DNA of 6,585 nucleotides from Clostridiales bacterium UBA1316 (GTDB lineage Bacteria; Bacillota; Clostridia; Oscillospirales; Oscillospiraceae): positions 1-6,585 of the forward strand of contig DBTM01000084.1 of NCBI GenBank assembly GCA_002307055.1. Direction: 5' to 3'. The notes under the pieces were generated by a model. It was not told the origin of the DNA. It worked only from the letters and a program-made list of their open reading frames with translations, and did no database searches. The position numbers and the translations under genes are program-made. Of this stretch, positions 1-6,163 are shown one piece after another. Position 1 is the stretch's first letter, and each line of letters starts with the position of its first letter.

Positions 1-31
1 ATCGTACACAGCGGGAATGGGGCATTAAACG
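1..31 (+). other. Sequence upstream of rimP, unassigned
   Basis: This is the left edge of the window, too short to assign. One frame ends in a TGA at 33-35 that would overlap the rimP ATG as ATGA, and another has a TAA at 26-28, in frame with rimP. It could be the last codons of an upstream gene or part of an untranslated leader. G-rich tracts at 13-15 and 19-22 may act as a weak Shine-Dalgarno for rimP. No promoter can be called. Confidence 0.3.
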
Positions 32-484
32 ATGAAGAAAATCACAGACCTCGTCTCGACGCTCGCCGAGCCGATTGTCAGAAAGTACGGCTGCGAGCTT
101 TGGGACGTCGAATATACCAAAGAAATCGGCGGATGGGTCCTCCGGGTATATATTGACCGAGCGGGCGGTGTATCGATAGAGCATTGCGAAGCAGTAAGCC
201 GCGAGCTCGACCCGATATTAGACGCGCGCGACCCGATACCGGATACGTATACATTCGAAGTTTCGTCGGCAGGAGCGGAACGCGCGCTCAAGCGCCCGTC
301 CGATTTCCAGAGATTCTTGGGCCATCTGGTCGAAGTCAAGCTGTATAAAGCAAAGGACGGCCGCAAAGAGTATATTGGCATGCTCCTCAGTAACAGCGAT
401 GAAGAACTTGAGATCAATATTGCCGGCACGCTCCTTAAATTTCAGAAACGCGACGTCGCAAACGTCCGCCTTCGCATAAGTTAA
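32..484 (+). CDS. rimP: Ribosome maturation factor RimP
   Basis: RimP (formerly YlxS/YhbC) is a cytoplasmic assembly factor that binds the free 30S subunit and helps its late maturation. The 150-residue product matches the usual family length. The N-terminal alpha/beta domain covers about residues 1-78 and includes LWDVEY and the strand WVLRVYIDR followed by a GGVSIEHC helix start. The family signature near residues 75-86 reads FEVSSAGAERAL, where many homologues have SSPG. The C-terminal SH3-like domain runs from about residue 88 to the end. The ATG at 32 is the only sensible start, because an in-frame TAA lies at 26-28. It is the first gene of the visible operon, 22 nt before nusA, the standard position in Bacillota and many other bacteria. 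The product assignment is firm from sequence motifs and gene order together. Confidence 0.95.
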   Translation: MKKITDLVSTLAEPIVRKYGCELWDVEYTKEIGGWVLRVYIDRAGGVSIEHCEAVSRELDPILDARDPIPDTYTFEVSSAGAERALKRPSDFQRFLGHLVEVKLYKAKDGRKEYIGMLLSNSDEELEINIAGTLLKFQKRDVANVRLRIS

Positions 485-492
485 TAGTAATT

Positions 493-497
493 GGAGG
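493..497 (+). promoter_or_regulatory. Ribosome binding site of nusA
   Basis: A GGAGG core lies 9 nt before the nusA ATG at 507, in the short gap after the rimP stop. It is a strong Shine-Dalgarno and supports the chosen start. Confidence 0.85.
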
Positions 498-506
498 ATC
501 ACAGCA

Positions 507-1562
507 ATGAATGCTGAATTTTTCTCAGCGATCGCCGATATCGAAAAAGAAAAGGGCATACCCCAATCCTATATGCTTGAAAAGATAGAGCAGGCACTTT
601 TAGCTGCGCTTAAAAAGGATTCACCTGCGTCGCAGGAATGTGCACGCGTCGTTTTGGACCCGGAAAAGAAAACTGTCCATATGTTCCTGCAGAAAACAGT
701 CGCCGACCCTGTCACTGATCCGAACATGCAGATAACGCTCGAGCAAGCCGGCAAGATTCACGCGGGCGCTGAAGTCGGCGATATTGTCAGCGAGACAGTC
801 GATGCCAAGAAATTCGGACGTATCGCAGCACAGGCAGCCAAGCAGGTTATTATTCAAGGTATTCGTGAAGCTGAGCGCGGGATTGTCTTTGACGAGTTTA
901 CCTCAAAGGAACATGAGATCCTCACGGGGGTCGTCTCCCGCATTGAACCAAGGACCGGCAGCGTTTCGATTCAGATCAGCTCGAACTCTGAGTTTACGGA
1001 AGCGATGCTGTCCGCGAGCGAACGCATCCCCGCCGAAACGCTCCGCGAGGGTGATCGGATTAAGGTCTATGTCGTCGAGGTCAGAAAGTCTTCCCGCGGG
1101 CCGCAGATTCTGATATCAAGAACGCACCCCGGTCTTGTCAAACGGCTTTTTGAGCTTGAGGTGCCTGAAATATTTGACGGTATCGTTGAAATTAAAAGCA
1201 TCGCGCGCGAACCGGGCAGCCGCACAAAGATCGCTGTGATCTCCTCAGACCCGGAAGTCGACCCGATTGGCGCCTGTGTCGGCCCTAAAGGCGGCAGGGT
1301 ATCCTCAATTGTCGATGAACTCCACGGGGAGAAAATTGACATCGTTAAATACAGCGACGTTATAGAGGAGTACATTGCATCGGCACTCGCGCCGTCAGAC
1401 GTCATCAATGTGACTGTTCTCGACGAAGGCAAGAGCTGCCGTGTCATCGTGCCGGATAACCAGCTCTCTCTCGCCATCGGCAAGGAAGGGCAAAATGTCC
1501 GTCTGGCTGCACGCCTGACGGGATATAAAATCGATATCAAACCCGAGTCCTCGGTGGGGTAA
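507..1562 (+). CDS. nusA: Transcription termination/antitermination factor NusA
   Basis: NusA binds RNA polymerase near the RNA exit channel and modulates pausing, intrinsic termination and antitermination. The 351-residue protein has the RNA polymerase-binding N-terminal domain (about 1-130), an S1 domain (about 137-200, ending in GPQILISRTHPGL), KH1 (about 205-285, with GACVGPKGGR at 255-264 and GEKIDIV) and KH2 (about 290-348, with AIGKEGQNVR at 323-332 and LTGYKIDI). It stops a few residues after KH2, so it lacks the C-terminal acidic repeats of proteobacterial NusA; this is normal for Bacillota, where the protein is about 370 residues. A GGAGG at 493-497 supports the ATG start. The stop is TAA. 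A 62-nt gap, the widest in the window, separates it from ylxR. In other bacteria NusA autoregulates its operon by termination in the leader; that region would lie upstream of this window. Confidence 0.98.
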   Translation: MNAEFFSAIADIEKEKGIPQSYMLEKIEQALLAALKKDSPASQECARVVLDPEKKTVHMFLQKTVADPVTDPNMQITLEQAGKIHAGAEVGDIVSETVDAKKFGRIAAQAAKQVIIQGIREAERGIVFDEFTSKEHEILTGVVSRIEPRTGSVSIQISSNSEFTEAMLSASERIPAETLREGDRIKVYVVEVRKSSRGPQILISRTHPGLVKRLFELEVPEIFDGIVEIKSIAREPGSRTKIAVISSDPEVDPIGACVGPKGGRVSSIVDELHGEKIDIVKYSDVIEEYIASALAPSDVINVTVLDEGKSCRVIVPDNQLSLAIGKEGQNVRLAARLTGYKIDIKPESSVG

Positions 1563-1566
1563 TCCA

Positions 1567-1603
1567 CAGAATACATCATTTGCCCGCAGAACAAACATCA
1601 TTT
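1567..1603 (+). repeat. Imperfect direct repeat in the nusA-ylxR gap
   Basis: Two copies of CAGAA followed by ACATCATTT occur here. The first copy is at 1567-1581 with 1 nt between the two blocks, the second at 1587-1603 with 3 nt between them. The ACATCATTT blocks start 22 nt apart (1573 and 1595). No hairpin or terminator was recognised in this gap. Its role, if any, is unknown. Confidence 0.5.
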
Positions 1604-1610
1604 TTAAGAA

Positions 1611-1616
1611 AGGCGG
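1611..1616 (+). promoter_or_regulatory. Ribosome binding site of ylxR
   Basis: AGGCGG lies 8 nt before the ylxR ATG at 1625. It is a slightly degenerate Shine-Dalgarno and fits the start chosen. Confidence 0.6.
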
Positions 1617-1624
1617 CTTAGCAC

Positions 1625-1894
1625 ATGCAGAAAAAAATACCGATGCGGCAGTGTCTGGGCTGCCGTGAAATGAAGCCAAAAAAGGAGCTCATCCGTGCCG
1701 TCAGGTCTCCCGACGGTGTCATATCGCTAGATTTCAAAGGTAAAAATCCAGGGCGCGGCGCTTACGTATGCAAAAATGCCGACTGCTTAAAAAAGGCGAT
1801 TAAGTCTAAAGCACTGGAACGGTCGCTGGATGCAGCGGTACCTGAAGAGGTGATTGCCGCTCTGCACAGGCAGATGGAGGGCGATCATGGATAA
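1625..1894 (+). CDS. ylxR: YlxR family RNA-binding protein (RnpM, DUF448)
   Basis: A small basic protein of 89 residues, the usual size for the YlxR/DUF448 family, which is encoded between nusA and infB in many bacteria. In Bacillus subtilis the protein has been linked to RNase P, binding its RNA and modulating its activity, hence the name RnpM. Visible signatures are the N-terminal RQCLGCRE motif (Cys10, Cys13), a strand segment ending in SPDG, the family hallmark GRGAYVC at 43-49, and DCLKKA, giving Cys49 and Cys54. The four cysteines form a CxxC...CxxxxC pattern; whether metal is bound cannot be told from sequence. The C-terminal helix contains ALERSLDAAVPEEV. The gene overlaps the next one by 8 nt, which suggests coupled translation. 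The family call is firm; the RNase P role is transferred from B. subtilis. Confidence 0.95.
   Translation: MQKKIPMRQCLGCREMKPKKELIRAVRSPDGVISLDFKGKNPGRGAYVCKNADCLKKAIKSKALERSLDAAVPEEVIAALHRQMEGDHG
1876..1881 (+). promoter_or_regulatory. Ribosome binding site of ylxQ, decides its start
   Basis: GGAGGG inside the ylxR coding end lies 5 nt before the ATG at 1887. An upstream in-frame ATG at 1854 has no such site and would add 11 residues unlike the family, so 1887 is the better start. Confidence 0.8.
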
Positions 1895-2312
1895 TAGACT
1901 GCTTGGTATCGCTAAAAAGGCAGGACTGCTGGAAATCGGCGATGAGTCCGTCGGCCAAGCCGCCAGGGCAAGAAAGGCGAAGGTCATTCTTTCAGCCGCG
2001 GACGCATCAGACAGGTCAATCAGGCAGGCACGAAGTTACGCAGAGCAATGCGGCGCCATGCATCTTGTCCTGCCATCCACAAAAGAAGAACTTGGCGCTA
2101 TTATCGGAAGAGGTTCACCGGGAATGCTGACGATACTCGATATCGGCATCGCAGCCAAATACGTGTCAATACTCGCAGAGTCGGACCCGGATCAGTATAG
2201 TGAAGCAGCCGGTCGTCTGGCTGAAAAAGCCGAACGCGTGCGTCAGCGGCAGAAAGAAGCACTGACACACTTAAAAAACAAACGAACCGGTAAGGGGAGG
2301 ACAATACAATGA
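1887..2312 (+). CDS. ylxQ: YlxQ, L7Ae/L30e-family RNA-binding protein
   Basis: A 141-residue protein of the L7Ae/L30e/S12e/Gadd45 fold, the family known for binding kink-turn RNA. The N-terminus LLGIAKKAGLLEIGDESV, the strand KVILSAADASDRS (about 32-44) and the block ELGAIIGRGSPGMLTILD (from about 69) are typical of the bacterial YlxQ group. The core ends near residue 98. Residues 99-141 form a charged, probably helical extension rich in Lys, Arg and Glu (for example ERVRQRQKEALTHLKNKR) that the roughly 100-residue B. subtilis YlxQ lacks. The precise cellular role is not established; the operon context implies ribosome or RNA work. The start at 1887 overlaps the ylxR stop by 8 nt, and its TGA overlaps the infB ATG as ATGA, so translation is probably coupled on both sides. 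A longer form from 1854 is unlikely. Confidence 0.9.
   Translation: MDNRLLGIAKKAGLLEIGDESVGQAARARKAKVILSAADASDRSIRQARSYAEQCGAMHLVLPSTKEELGAIIGRGSPGMLTILDIGIAAKYVSILAESDPDQYSEAAGRLAEKAERVRQRQKEALTHLKNKRTGKGRTIQ
2294..2300 (+). promoter_or_regulatory. Ribosome binding site of infB
   Basis: GGGGAGG within the last codons of ylxQ lies 8 nt before the infB ATG at 2309. It is a near-consensus site and favours 2309 over the second in-frame ATG at 2318. Confidence 0.85.
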
Positions 2313-4774
2313 GTACGATGTTTAAATACAGGGTTCATGAGGTGGCAAAGGACTTCAAGGTCTCTACGAAAACCATCACAGAAATACTGACCGAATATTC
2401 AACCGCGCCCAAAAATCACATGCAGGTTTTGACACCCGCAGAGCTCGACCTTATTTTTGAATATCTGACGCAGCATCATCAGATTGCCAGCATTGAGGAA
2501 ATTTATGCCGTTGCCTCTCCTTCCCCCGTTTCTTCTGCTCCCGCCGCTCCTAACGCGGGTACCGAAAACACAGCTATCGGGCATGAGAACGCGGCTGAGA
2601 AACTGGCTAGCGCTGAAGCATCAGCGAACGCCGATAAACCGTCAAGCGCCGACAAACCGGTGCTTGGCCAAAAGCCGGCAGAGCACCTGAAGCCTCCGGA
2701 AAATATGCCAGCCGCTGAGCATGCGGCCGCCCAGGTTCAGCGGCAGGAGCATTCCCAGCCGGTCAAAAAGCCGGATAAGCCTTTCGTTCCGCGTCAGGCA
2801 CCTCAAAAACGCGTTATAGACACCTCGGGTGCGACGATCAACATTGACAAATATGACGAGCGTCTGGATAAGCTTGTACCGGAACGTGCGGAGAACATGA
2901 AGTACGGCAAGGAGAAATTCGTCAAGAAGAGCCAAAGCCGCACGCCTTCAATAGCAGCAGGTGCCAAGCGCCGGCAGGAAGACCGCGAAAGGATGCAGCG
3001 TCTCCAGTTTGAGATTGCTAAAAAAGCACAGCTCAAGGTTTCCATACCGGATGAAATCAGTGTCGGCGAACTCGCTGCCAGAATGAAAAAGACCGGCACG
3101 GAGGTTGTCAAAAAGCTTATTAAGCTCGGGGTCATGGCCGCTTTATCAGATATCATTGATTATGAAACTGCCGCCCTTGTCGCCATCGAACTCGGCTGCA
3201 AAGTCGAACACGAAGTCGTTGTCACAATCGAAGCCCGCCTTATTGATGATAGCGCCGACAGCGAAGAAGATCTTGTTCCCAGAGCGCCTGTTGTCGTCGT
3301 TATGGGTCACGTTGACCACGGGAAAACATCTCTTTTGGATAAAATCCGAGAAGCGAATGTCGCCCAAGGAGAAGCCGGCGGCATCACACAGCACATCGGC
3401 GCATACCGCGTCGCGGTAAACGGAAGCCCCATTACCTTCCTCGACACACCGGGCCATGAGGCGTTTACTTCCATGCGCGCGCGCGGCGCGATGGTTACCG
3501 ATATCGCCATTCTTGTCGTGGCTGCCGATGACGGTATCATGCCTCAGACAATCGAATCAATTAACCATGCCAAAGCCGCCAATATACCGATCATTGTCGC
3601 CATCAATAAAATGGATATCCCCGGCGCCAATCCGGACAGAATAAAGCAGCAGCTGACCGCATACGACCTGTTCAGCGACGAATGGGGCGGCGATACCGTC
3701 ATCTGCCCGATTTCCGCGAAAACCGGCATGGGCATCGATCATCTGCTTGAAATGGTCGTCCTGACGGCTGAAATGTGCGAGCTTCGGGCTAATCCGAGCC
3801 GCTCAGCCCGGGGTACCGTCATTGAGGCGCGCCTGGATAAAGGCCGCGGCCCGATCATGACCGTTCTTGTTCAAAATGGCACATTGAAGCAAAATGACAT
3901 CATCATCGCCGGAACGGCTGTCGGCCACGTCCGTGTCATGACAAATGACAAGGGCGAGCGCGTCAGTGAAGCAGGACCATCCGTACCGGTGGAAATCTCC
4001 GGTATGTCTGAAGTGCCGGACGCGGGTGATGCCTTCAATGCTGTCGCGGATGAGCGCATGGCCCGTGAACTCGTCGATCAGCGTAAATCCGAAAAGAAAA
4101 ACACGGGCGTTACGCCTGTTAAAGTTTCCCTTGAGGATCTGTTCTCACGGATTCAGCAGGGCGAGCTTAAGGATCTCAACCTGATCGTTAAAGCAGATGT
4201 TCAAGGTTCGGCAGAAGCCCTCAAGGCTTCTCTGGAAAAGCTTTCAAACGAAGAGGTCAGAGTCCGTGTCATTCATTCCGGCGTCGGTGCTATCAGCGAA
4301 TCCGACGTGATGCTCGCCGCAACGAGCGGCGCGATTATCGTCGGCTTTAACGTCAGACCGGATAATGCCTCCCGTGACAGTGCCGTCAGGAGCAATGTCG
4401 ATATCCGGATGTACCGTATCATTTACGAATGCATCAATGAGATTGAAGCCGCCATGAAGGGCATGCTCACGCCGAAATACAAAGAGGTTATTCTCGGTCA
4501 CGCCGAAGTGCGTCAGGTCATTAAGGTTTCCCGAACGGGTACAATTTGCGGCTGCTTCGTGCAGGACGGTAAAATTATCCGGAACAGCTCCGTACGAATC
4601 GTTCGCAGCGGCATCGTGATTCATGAGGGTGAGCTTTCCTCTCTTCGCCGGTTTAAGGATGATGTCAAGGAAGTCGCCTCAAACTACGAGTGCGGTATTT
4701 CGATAGAAAAGTTCAACGACCTCAAAGAAGGCGATATCATCGAATCCTTTACGATGGAGCAGATAAAAGATTAA
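2309..4774 (+). CDS. infB: Translation initiation factor IF-2
   Basis: IF-2 is the GTPase that positions initiator fMet-tRNA on the 30S subunit and promotes joining of the 50S. In this 821-residue protein an IF2_N module (about 4-56) is followed by an Ala/Pro/Lys-rich linker (about 60-165), a conserved NIDKYDERLDKL segment, a basic coiled stretch, and a second IF2_N module (about 244-300). The GTPase domain has all five motifs: G1 GHVDHGKT (333-340), G2 around Thr360 in GGITQHIGAY, G3 DTPGH (379-383), G4 NKMD (433-436) and G5 SAK (469-471). Domain II follows, then domain III with NLIVKADVQGSAEAL (624-638), then the fMet-tRNA-binding C2 domain with GTICGC (744-749) and YECGI. All key residues are intact. 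The start overlaps the ylxQ stop as ATGA. The stop codon lies inside an inverted repeat. Confidence 0.99.
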   Translation: MSTMFKYRVHEVAKDFKVSTKTITEILTEYSTAPKNHMQVLTPAELDLIFEYLTQHHQIASIEEIYAVASPSPVSSAPAAPNAGTENTAIGHENAAEKLASAEASANADKPSSADKPVLGQKPAEHLKPPENMPAAEHAAAQVQRQEHSQPVKKPDKPFVPRQAPQKRVIDTSGATINIDKYDERLDKLVPERAENMKYGKEKFVKKSQSRTPSIAAGAKRRQEDRERMQRLQFEIAKKAQLKVSIPDEISVGELAARMKKTGTEVVKKLIKLGVMAALSDIIDYETAALVAIELGCKVEHEVVVTIEARLIDDSADSEEDLVPRAPVVVVMGHVDHGKTSLLDKIREANVAQGEAGGITQHIGAYRVAVNGSPITFLDTPGHEAFTSMRARGAMVTDIAILVVAADDGIMPQTIESINHAKAANIPIIVAINKMDIPGANPDRIKQQLTAYDLFSDEWGGDTVICPISAKTGMGIDHLLEMVVLTAEMCELRANPSRSARGTVIEARLDKGRGPIMTVLVQNGTLKQNDIIIAGTAVGHVRVMTNDKGERVSEAGPSVPVEISGMSEVPDAGDAFNAVADERMARELVDQRKSEKKNTGVTPVKVSLEDLFSRIQQGELKDLNLIVKADVQGSAEALKASLEKLSNEEVRVRVIHSGVGAISESDVMLAATSGAIIVGFNVRPDNASRDSAVRSNVDIRMYRIIYECINEIEAAMKGMLTPKYKEVILGHAEVRQVIKVSRTGTICGCFVQDGKIIRNSSVRIVRSGIVIHEGELSSLRRFKDDVKEVASNYECGISIEKFNDLKEGDIIESFTMEQIKD
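2630..2665 (+). repeat. 18-nt tandem duplication in the IF-2 linker
   Basis: Two adjacent 18-nt units (2630-2647 and 2648-2665) encode ADKPSS and ADKPVL, residues 108-119 of IF-2. The first 12 bases of the units differ at one position only (GAT versus GAC). It keeps the reading frame and lies in the disordered linker, where repeat expansion is tolerated. Confidence 0.6.
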
Positions 4775-4795
4775 TCAGTGTGCAAGCTGATTAAT
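4770..4795 (+). repeat. Perfect 9-bp inverted repeat at the infB-rbfA junction
   Basis: ATTAATCAG (4770-4778) is the exact reverse complement of CTGATTAAT (4787-4795), with an 8-nt spacer. As RNA it would form a 9-bp, AT-rich stem, extendable by one G-U pair. The left arm contains the infB TAA (4772-4774), and the right arm ends 2 nt before the rbfA ribosome binding site. There is no following T tract, so it is not a standard intrinsic terminator. A role in rbfA translation, mRNA processing or stability is possible but not shown. Confidence 0.65.
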
Positions 4796-4797
4796 AC

Positions 4798-4801
4798 GAG
4801 G
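4798..4801 (+). promoter_or_regulatory. Ribosome binding site of rbfA, decides its start
   Basis: GAGG (continuing as GAGGT) lies 4 nt before a first ATG at 4806 and 7 nt before a second, adjacent ATG at 4809. The usual spacing favours 4809. Confidence 0.6.
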
Positions 4802-4808
4802 TAGCATG

Positions 4809-5204
4809 ATGGCAACGAAGAATTTCAACAGGCAGAACGAAGATATTACACGCATGCTGGCAACACTCATCCGGAATGTTAAAGATCCGCGGGTCAATCA
4901 GGGTATGTTAAGCATTGTCGCCGTCGAAACAACAGGGGATCTGCGGTACTGCAATGTTTACCTCAGTGTTTTAGGCCTCAAGTCAGAAAAAGAACTGATG
5001 AAGGGCCTCAAATCGGCATCCGGATATCTGCGGCACGAGCTGGGCAGCAGCCTTGAACTCCGCTATACGCCGGAGCTGATTTTTCATCTGGACAAGTCCA
5101 TTGAGCATGGTGCCGCGATCAACAAGATATTGAGCGGGCTTGATGTGTCCGCGGAGGACAAAGCTTCCGCGGAGCATAAGGAAGATGAGGACACAGATGA
5201 ATAG
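4809..5204 (+). CDS. rbfA: 30S ribosome-binding factor RbfA
   Basis: RbfA is a small KH-type protein that binds the immature 30S subunit near helix 1 and the 3' end of 16S rRNA during late assembly. The product from 4809 has 131 residues. Family features are an N-terminal helix leading to IRNVKDPRV (Asp26-Pro27-Arg28), the strand LRYCNVYLSVLG, the AxG element of its KH fold (Ala70-Ser71-Gly72 in SASGYLRHELG), and the closing RYTPELIFHLDKSIEHG. The N-terminus reads NRQNED where many homologues have a basic GRINEE-like segment. Residues after about 110 form a highly acidic tail with a six-residue tandem repeat. Two adjacent ATG codons exist; 4809 has better spacing from GAGG than 4806, which would add one Met. 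The 3' end overlaps nrnA by 8 nt. Co-location with rimP and infB fits its role in ribosome assembly. Confidence 0.95.
   Translation: MATKNFNRQNEDITRMLATLIRNVKDPRVNQGMLSIVAVETTGDLRYCNVYLSVLGLKSEKELMKGLKSASGYLRHELGSSLELRYTPELIFHLDKSIEHGAAINKILSGLDVSAEDKASAEHKEDEDTDE
5148..5183 (+). repeat. 18-nt tandem duplication in the RbfA acidic tail
   Basis: Two adjacent 18-nt units (5148-5165 and 5166-5183) begin with the same 9 bases, TCCGCGGAG, and encode SAEDKA and SAEHKE. The second halves have diverged. The repeat keeps the frame and lengthens the charged C-terminal tail just before the nrnA ribosome binding site. Confidence 0.55.
5187..5190 (+). promoter_or_regulatory. Ribosome binding site of nrnA, decides its start
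   Basis: GAGG in the last codons of rbfA lies 6 nt before the ATG at 5197. An in-frame ATG at 5140 would add 19 basic residues that are only rbfA read in another frame, so 5197 is preferred. Confidence 0.7.
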
Positions 5205-6159
5205 TCGTGAAACAGCGCTTTGGTTCGGTGAGCGTGACAATTTTCTTATTATAACCCATCGCAGACCGGATGGGGATACACTGGGATGTGCGGCGGGGCT
5301 CGCTCAGGGACTCCTTGAAGCGGGTAAAGCCGCATTTATTCTTTTTAACCCCGAAGCGACAGCCCGATATATGCCATATGTTCAAAAGCATTGGGCGCCT
5401 GTAGAGTTTATACCGTCCTATATCATTGCGGTTGATATCGCGACTCCCGATCTTTTTCCGGAAAACGGAAAGCCCTATGAAAGTGCCGTCTCACTCGCTA
5501 TTGATCACCATCCGTCGAACTCGGGTTATGCCAGTCTGAGCTGCCTCGATATGACGAAATCCTCCTGCGGTGAAATCATTTATGAAATCCTCATGGCACT
5601 CAGCGGCCGGATCGGCACAGAAACGGCGTCTTCTTTATACGTCGCAGTCTCCACGGACACCGGGTGCTTTGCCTTCTCCAATACCAATTCCAACACACTC
5701 CGCGTTGCCGCCGAGCTCGTTGACGCGGGCGCTCCGATTGGTGAGATCAATAAGGATCTCTTCAGAAAAAAAGCCAAGAGCCGTATCCTGCTTGAGGCAA
5801 TGATTACCGCCGGTATGGAATTCTACTTTGATGGTGCCGTTGCTATTTCTATTATTACAAGAGCTATGATGAACAAAACGGGTGCCGGCGAAAACGAAAT
5901 GGACGATGTCGCATCAATCCCAACCTCAATTGAGGAAGTCATTGTCGGCATCACAATCAGAGAACTGACTGGGCCGAGTGACTGTAAGGTTTCTGTTCGG
6001 ACGACGCCGCTCGTCAACGCCAATGACCTCGCTTCTAAATTCGGCGGCGGCGGCCACGCAATGGCAGCCGGTTTTTCACTGAATGTTTCAGCTGAAGAAA
6101 TGAAGCGTAAGCTATTGGACACGCTCGGAGAAATATTTCCTTTAAAAATTGGCTGCTGA
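5197..6159 (+). CDS. nrnA: DHH/DHHA1 phosphoesterase, NrnA-type oligoribonuclease/pAp phosphatase
   Basis: NrnA-type enzymes degrade RNA oligonucleotides of a few residues to mononucleotides and in several species also dephosphorylate 3'-phosphoadenosine 5'-phosphate, using Mn ions in the cytoplasm. The 320-residue product is close to the roughly 313 of B. subtilis NrnA. The DHH catalytic domain has motif I THRRPDGD (His21, Asp25, Asp27), motif II with Asp80 in AVDIA, motif III IDHHPSN (Asp103-His104-His105) and motif IV STDTG (Asp154). After a linker, the DHHA1 substrate-binding domain ends in GGGGHAMAAGF (Gly283-His287). All expected metal ligands are present. The start at 5197 overlaps the rbfA stop by 8 nt and has a GAGG 6 nt upstream. 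A DHH gene between rbfA and truB is the common clostridial arrangement. Substrate preference (nanoRNA, pAp or cyclic-dinucleotide products such as pApA/pGpG) cannot be decided from sequence. Confidence 0.92.
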   Translation: MNSRETALWFGERDNFLIITHRRPDGDTLGCAAGLAQGLLEAGKAAFILFNPEATARYMPYVQKHWAPVEFIPSYIIAVDIATPDLFPENGKPYESAVSLAIDHHPSNSGYASLSCLDMTKSSCGEIIYEILMALSGRIGTETASSLYVAVSTDTGCFAFSNTNSNTLRVAAELVDAGAPIGEINKDLFRKKAKSRILLEAMITAGMEFYFDGAVAISIITRAMMNKTGAGENEMDDVASIPTSIEEVIVGITIRELTGPSDCKVSVRTTPLVNANDLASKFGGGGHAMAAGFSLNVSAEEMKRKLLDTLGEIFPLKIGC

Positions 6160-6163
6160 AATT

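Noticed and set aside
1067..1594. Long minus-strand open frame (175 codons) opposite nusA
   Set aside because: It lies opposite a clearly conserved gene, shows no recognisable motif and has no convincing ribosome binding site or promoter. It is a shadow of the nusA codon pattern, as are the other minus-strand frames.
1580..1608. Possible promoter in the nusA-ylxR gap (TTGCCC and a T-rich block about 17 nt later)
   Set aside because: The second hexamer is a poor match to TATAAT and the first is only partial. Not enough to claim an internal promoter.
2890..2995. Internal in-frame ATG codons in infB (2897, 2993) as starts for shorter IF-2 forms
   Set aside because: Shorter IF-2 isoforms are known in some bacteria, but here the GGAG before 2897 is only 3 nt away and the AGGA before 2993 is 13 nt away. 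Neither is a convincing initiation site.
3473..3494. Alternating GC tract (five GC dinucleotides) with a partial palindrome, possibly Z-DNA-prone
   Set aside because: It encodes the conserved MRARGAM segment of the IF-2 GTPase domain and is explained by codon choice.
6043..6057. GGC triplet repeat in nrnA
   Set aside because: It encodes the conserved GGGGH motif of the DHHA1 domain, so it is functional protein sequence and not a microsatellite of interest.
6130..6139. Palindrome GAAATATTTC near the nrnA end
   Set aside because: It is a 10-nt self-complementary AT-rich word inside coding sequence with no loop and no T tract after it. This is expected by chance.
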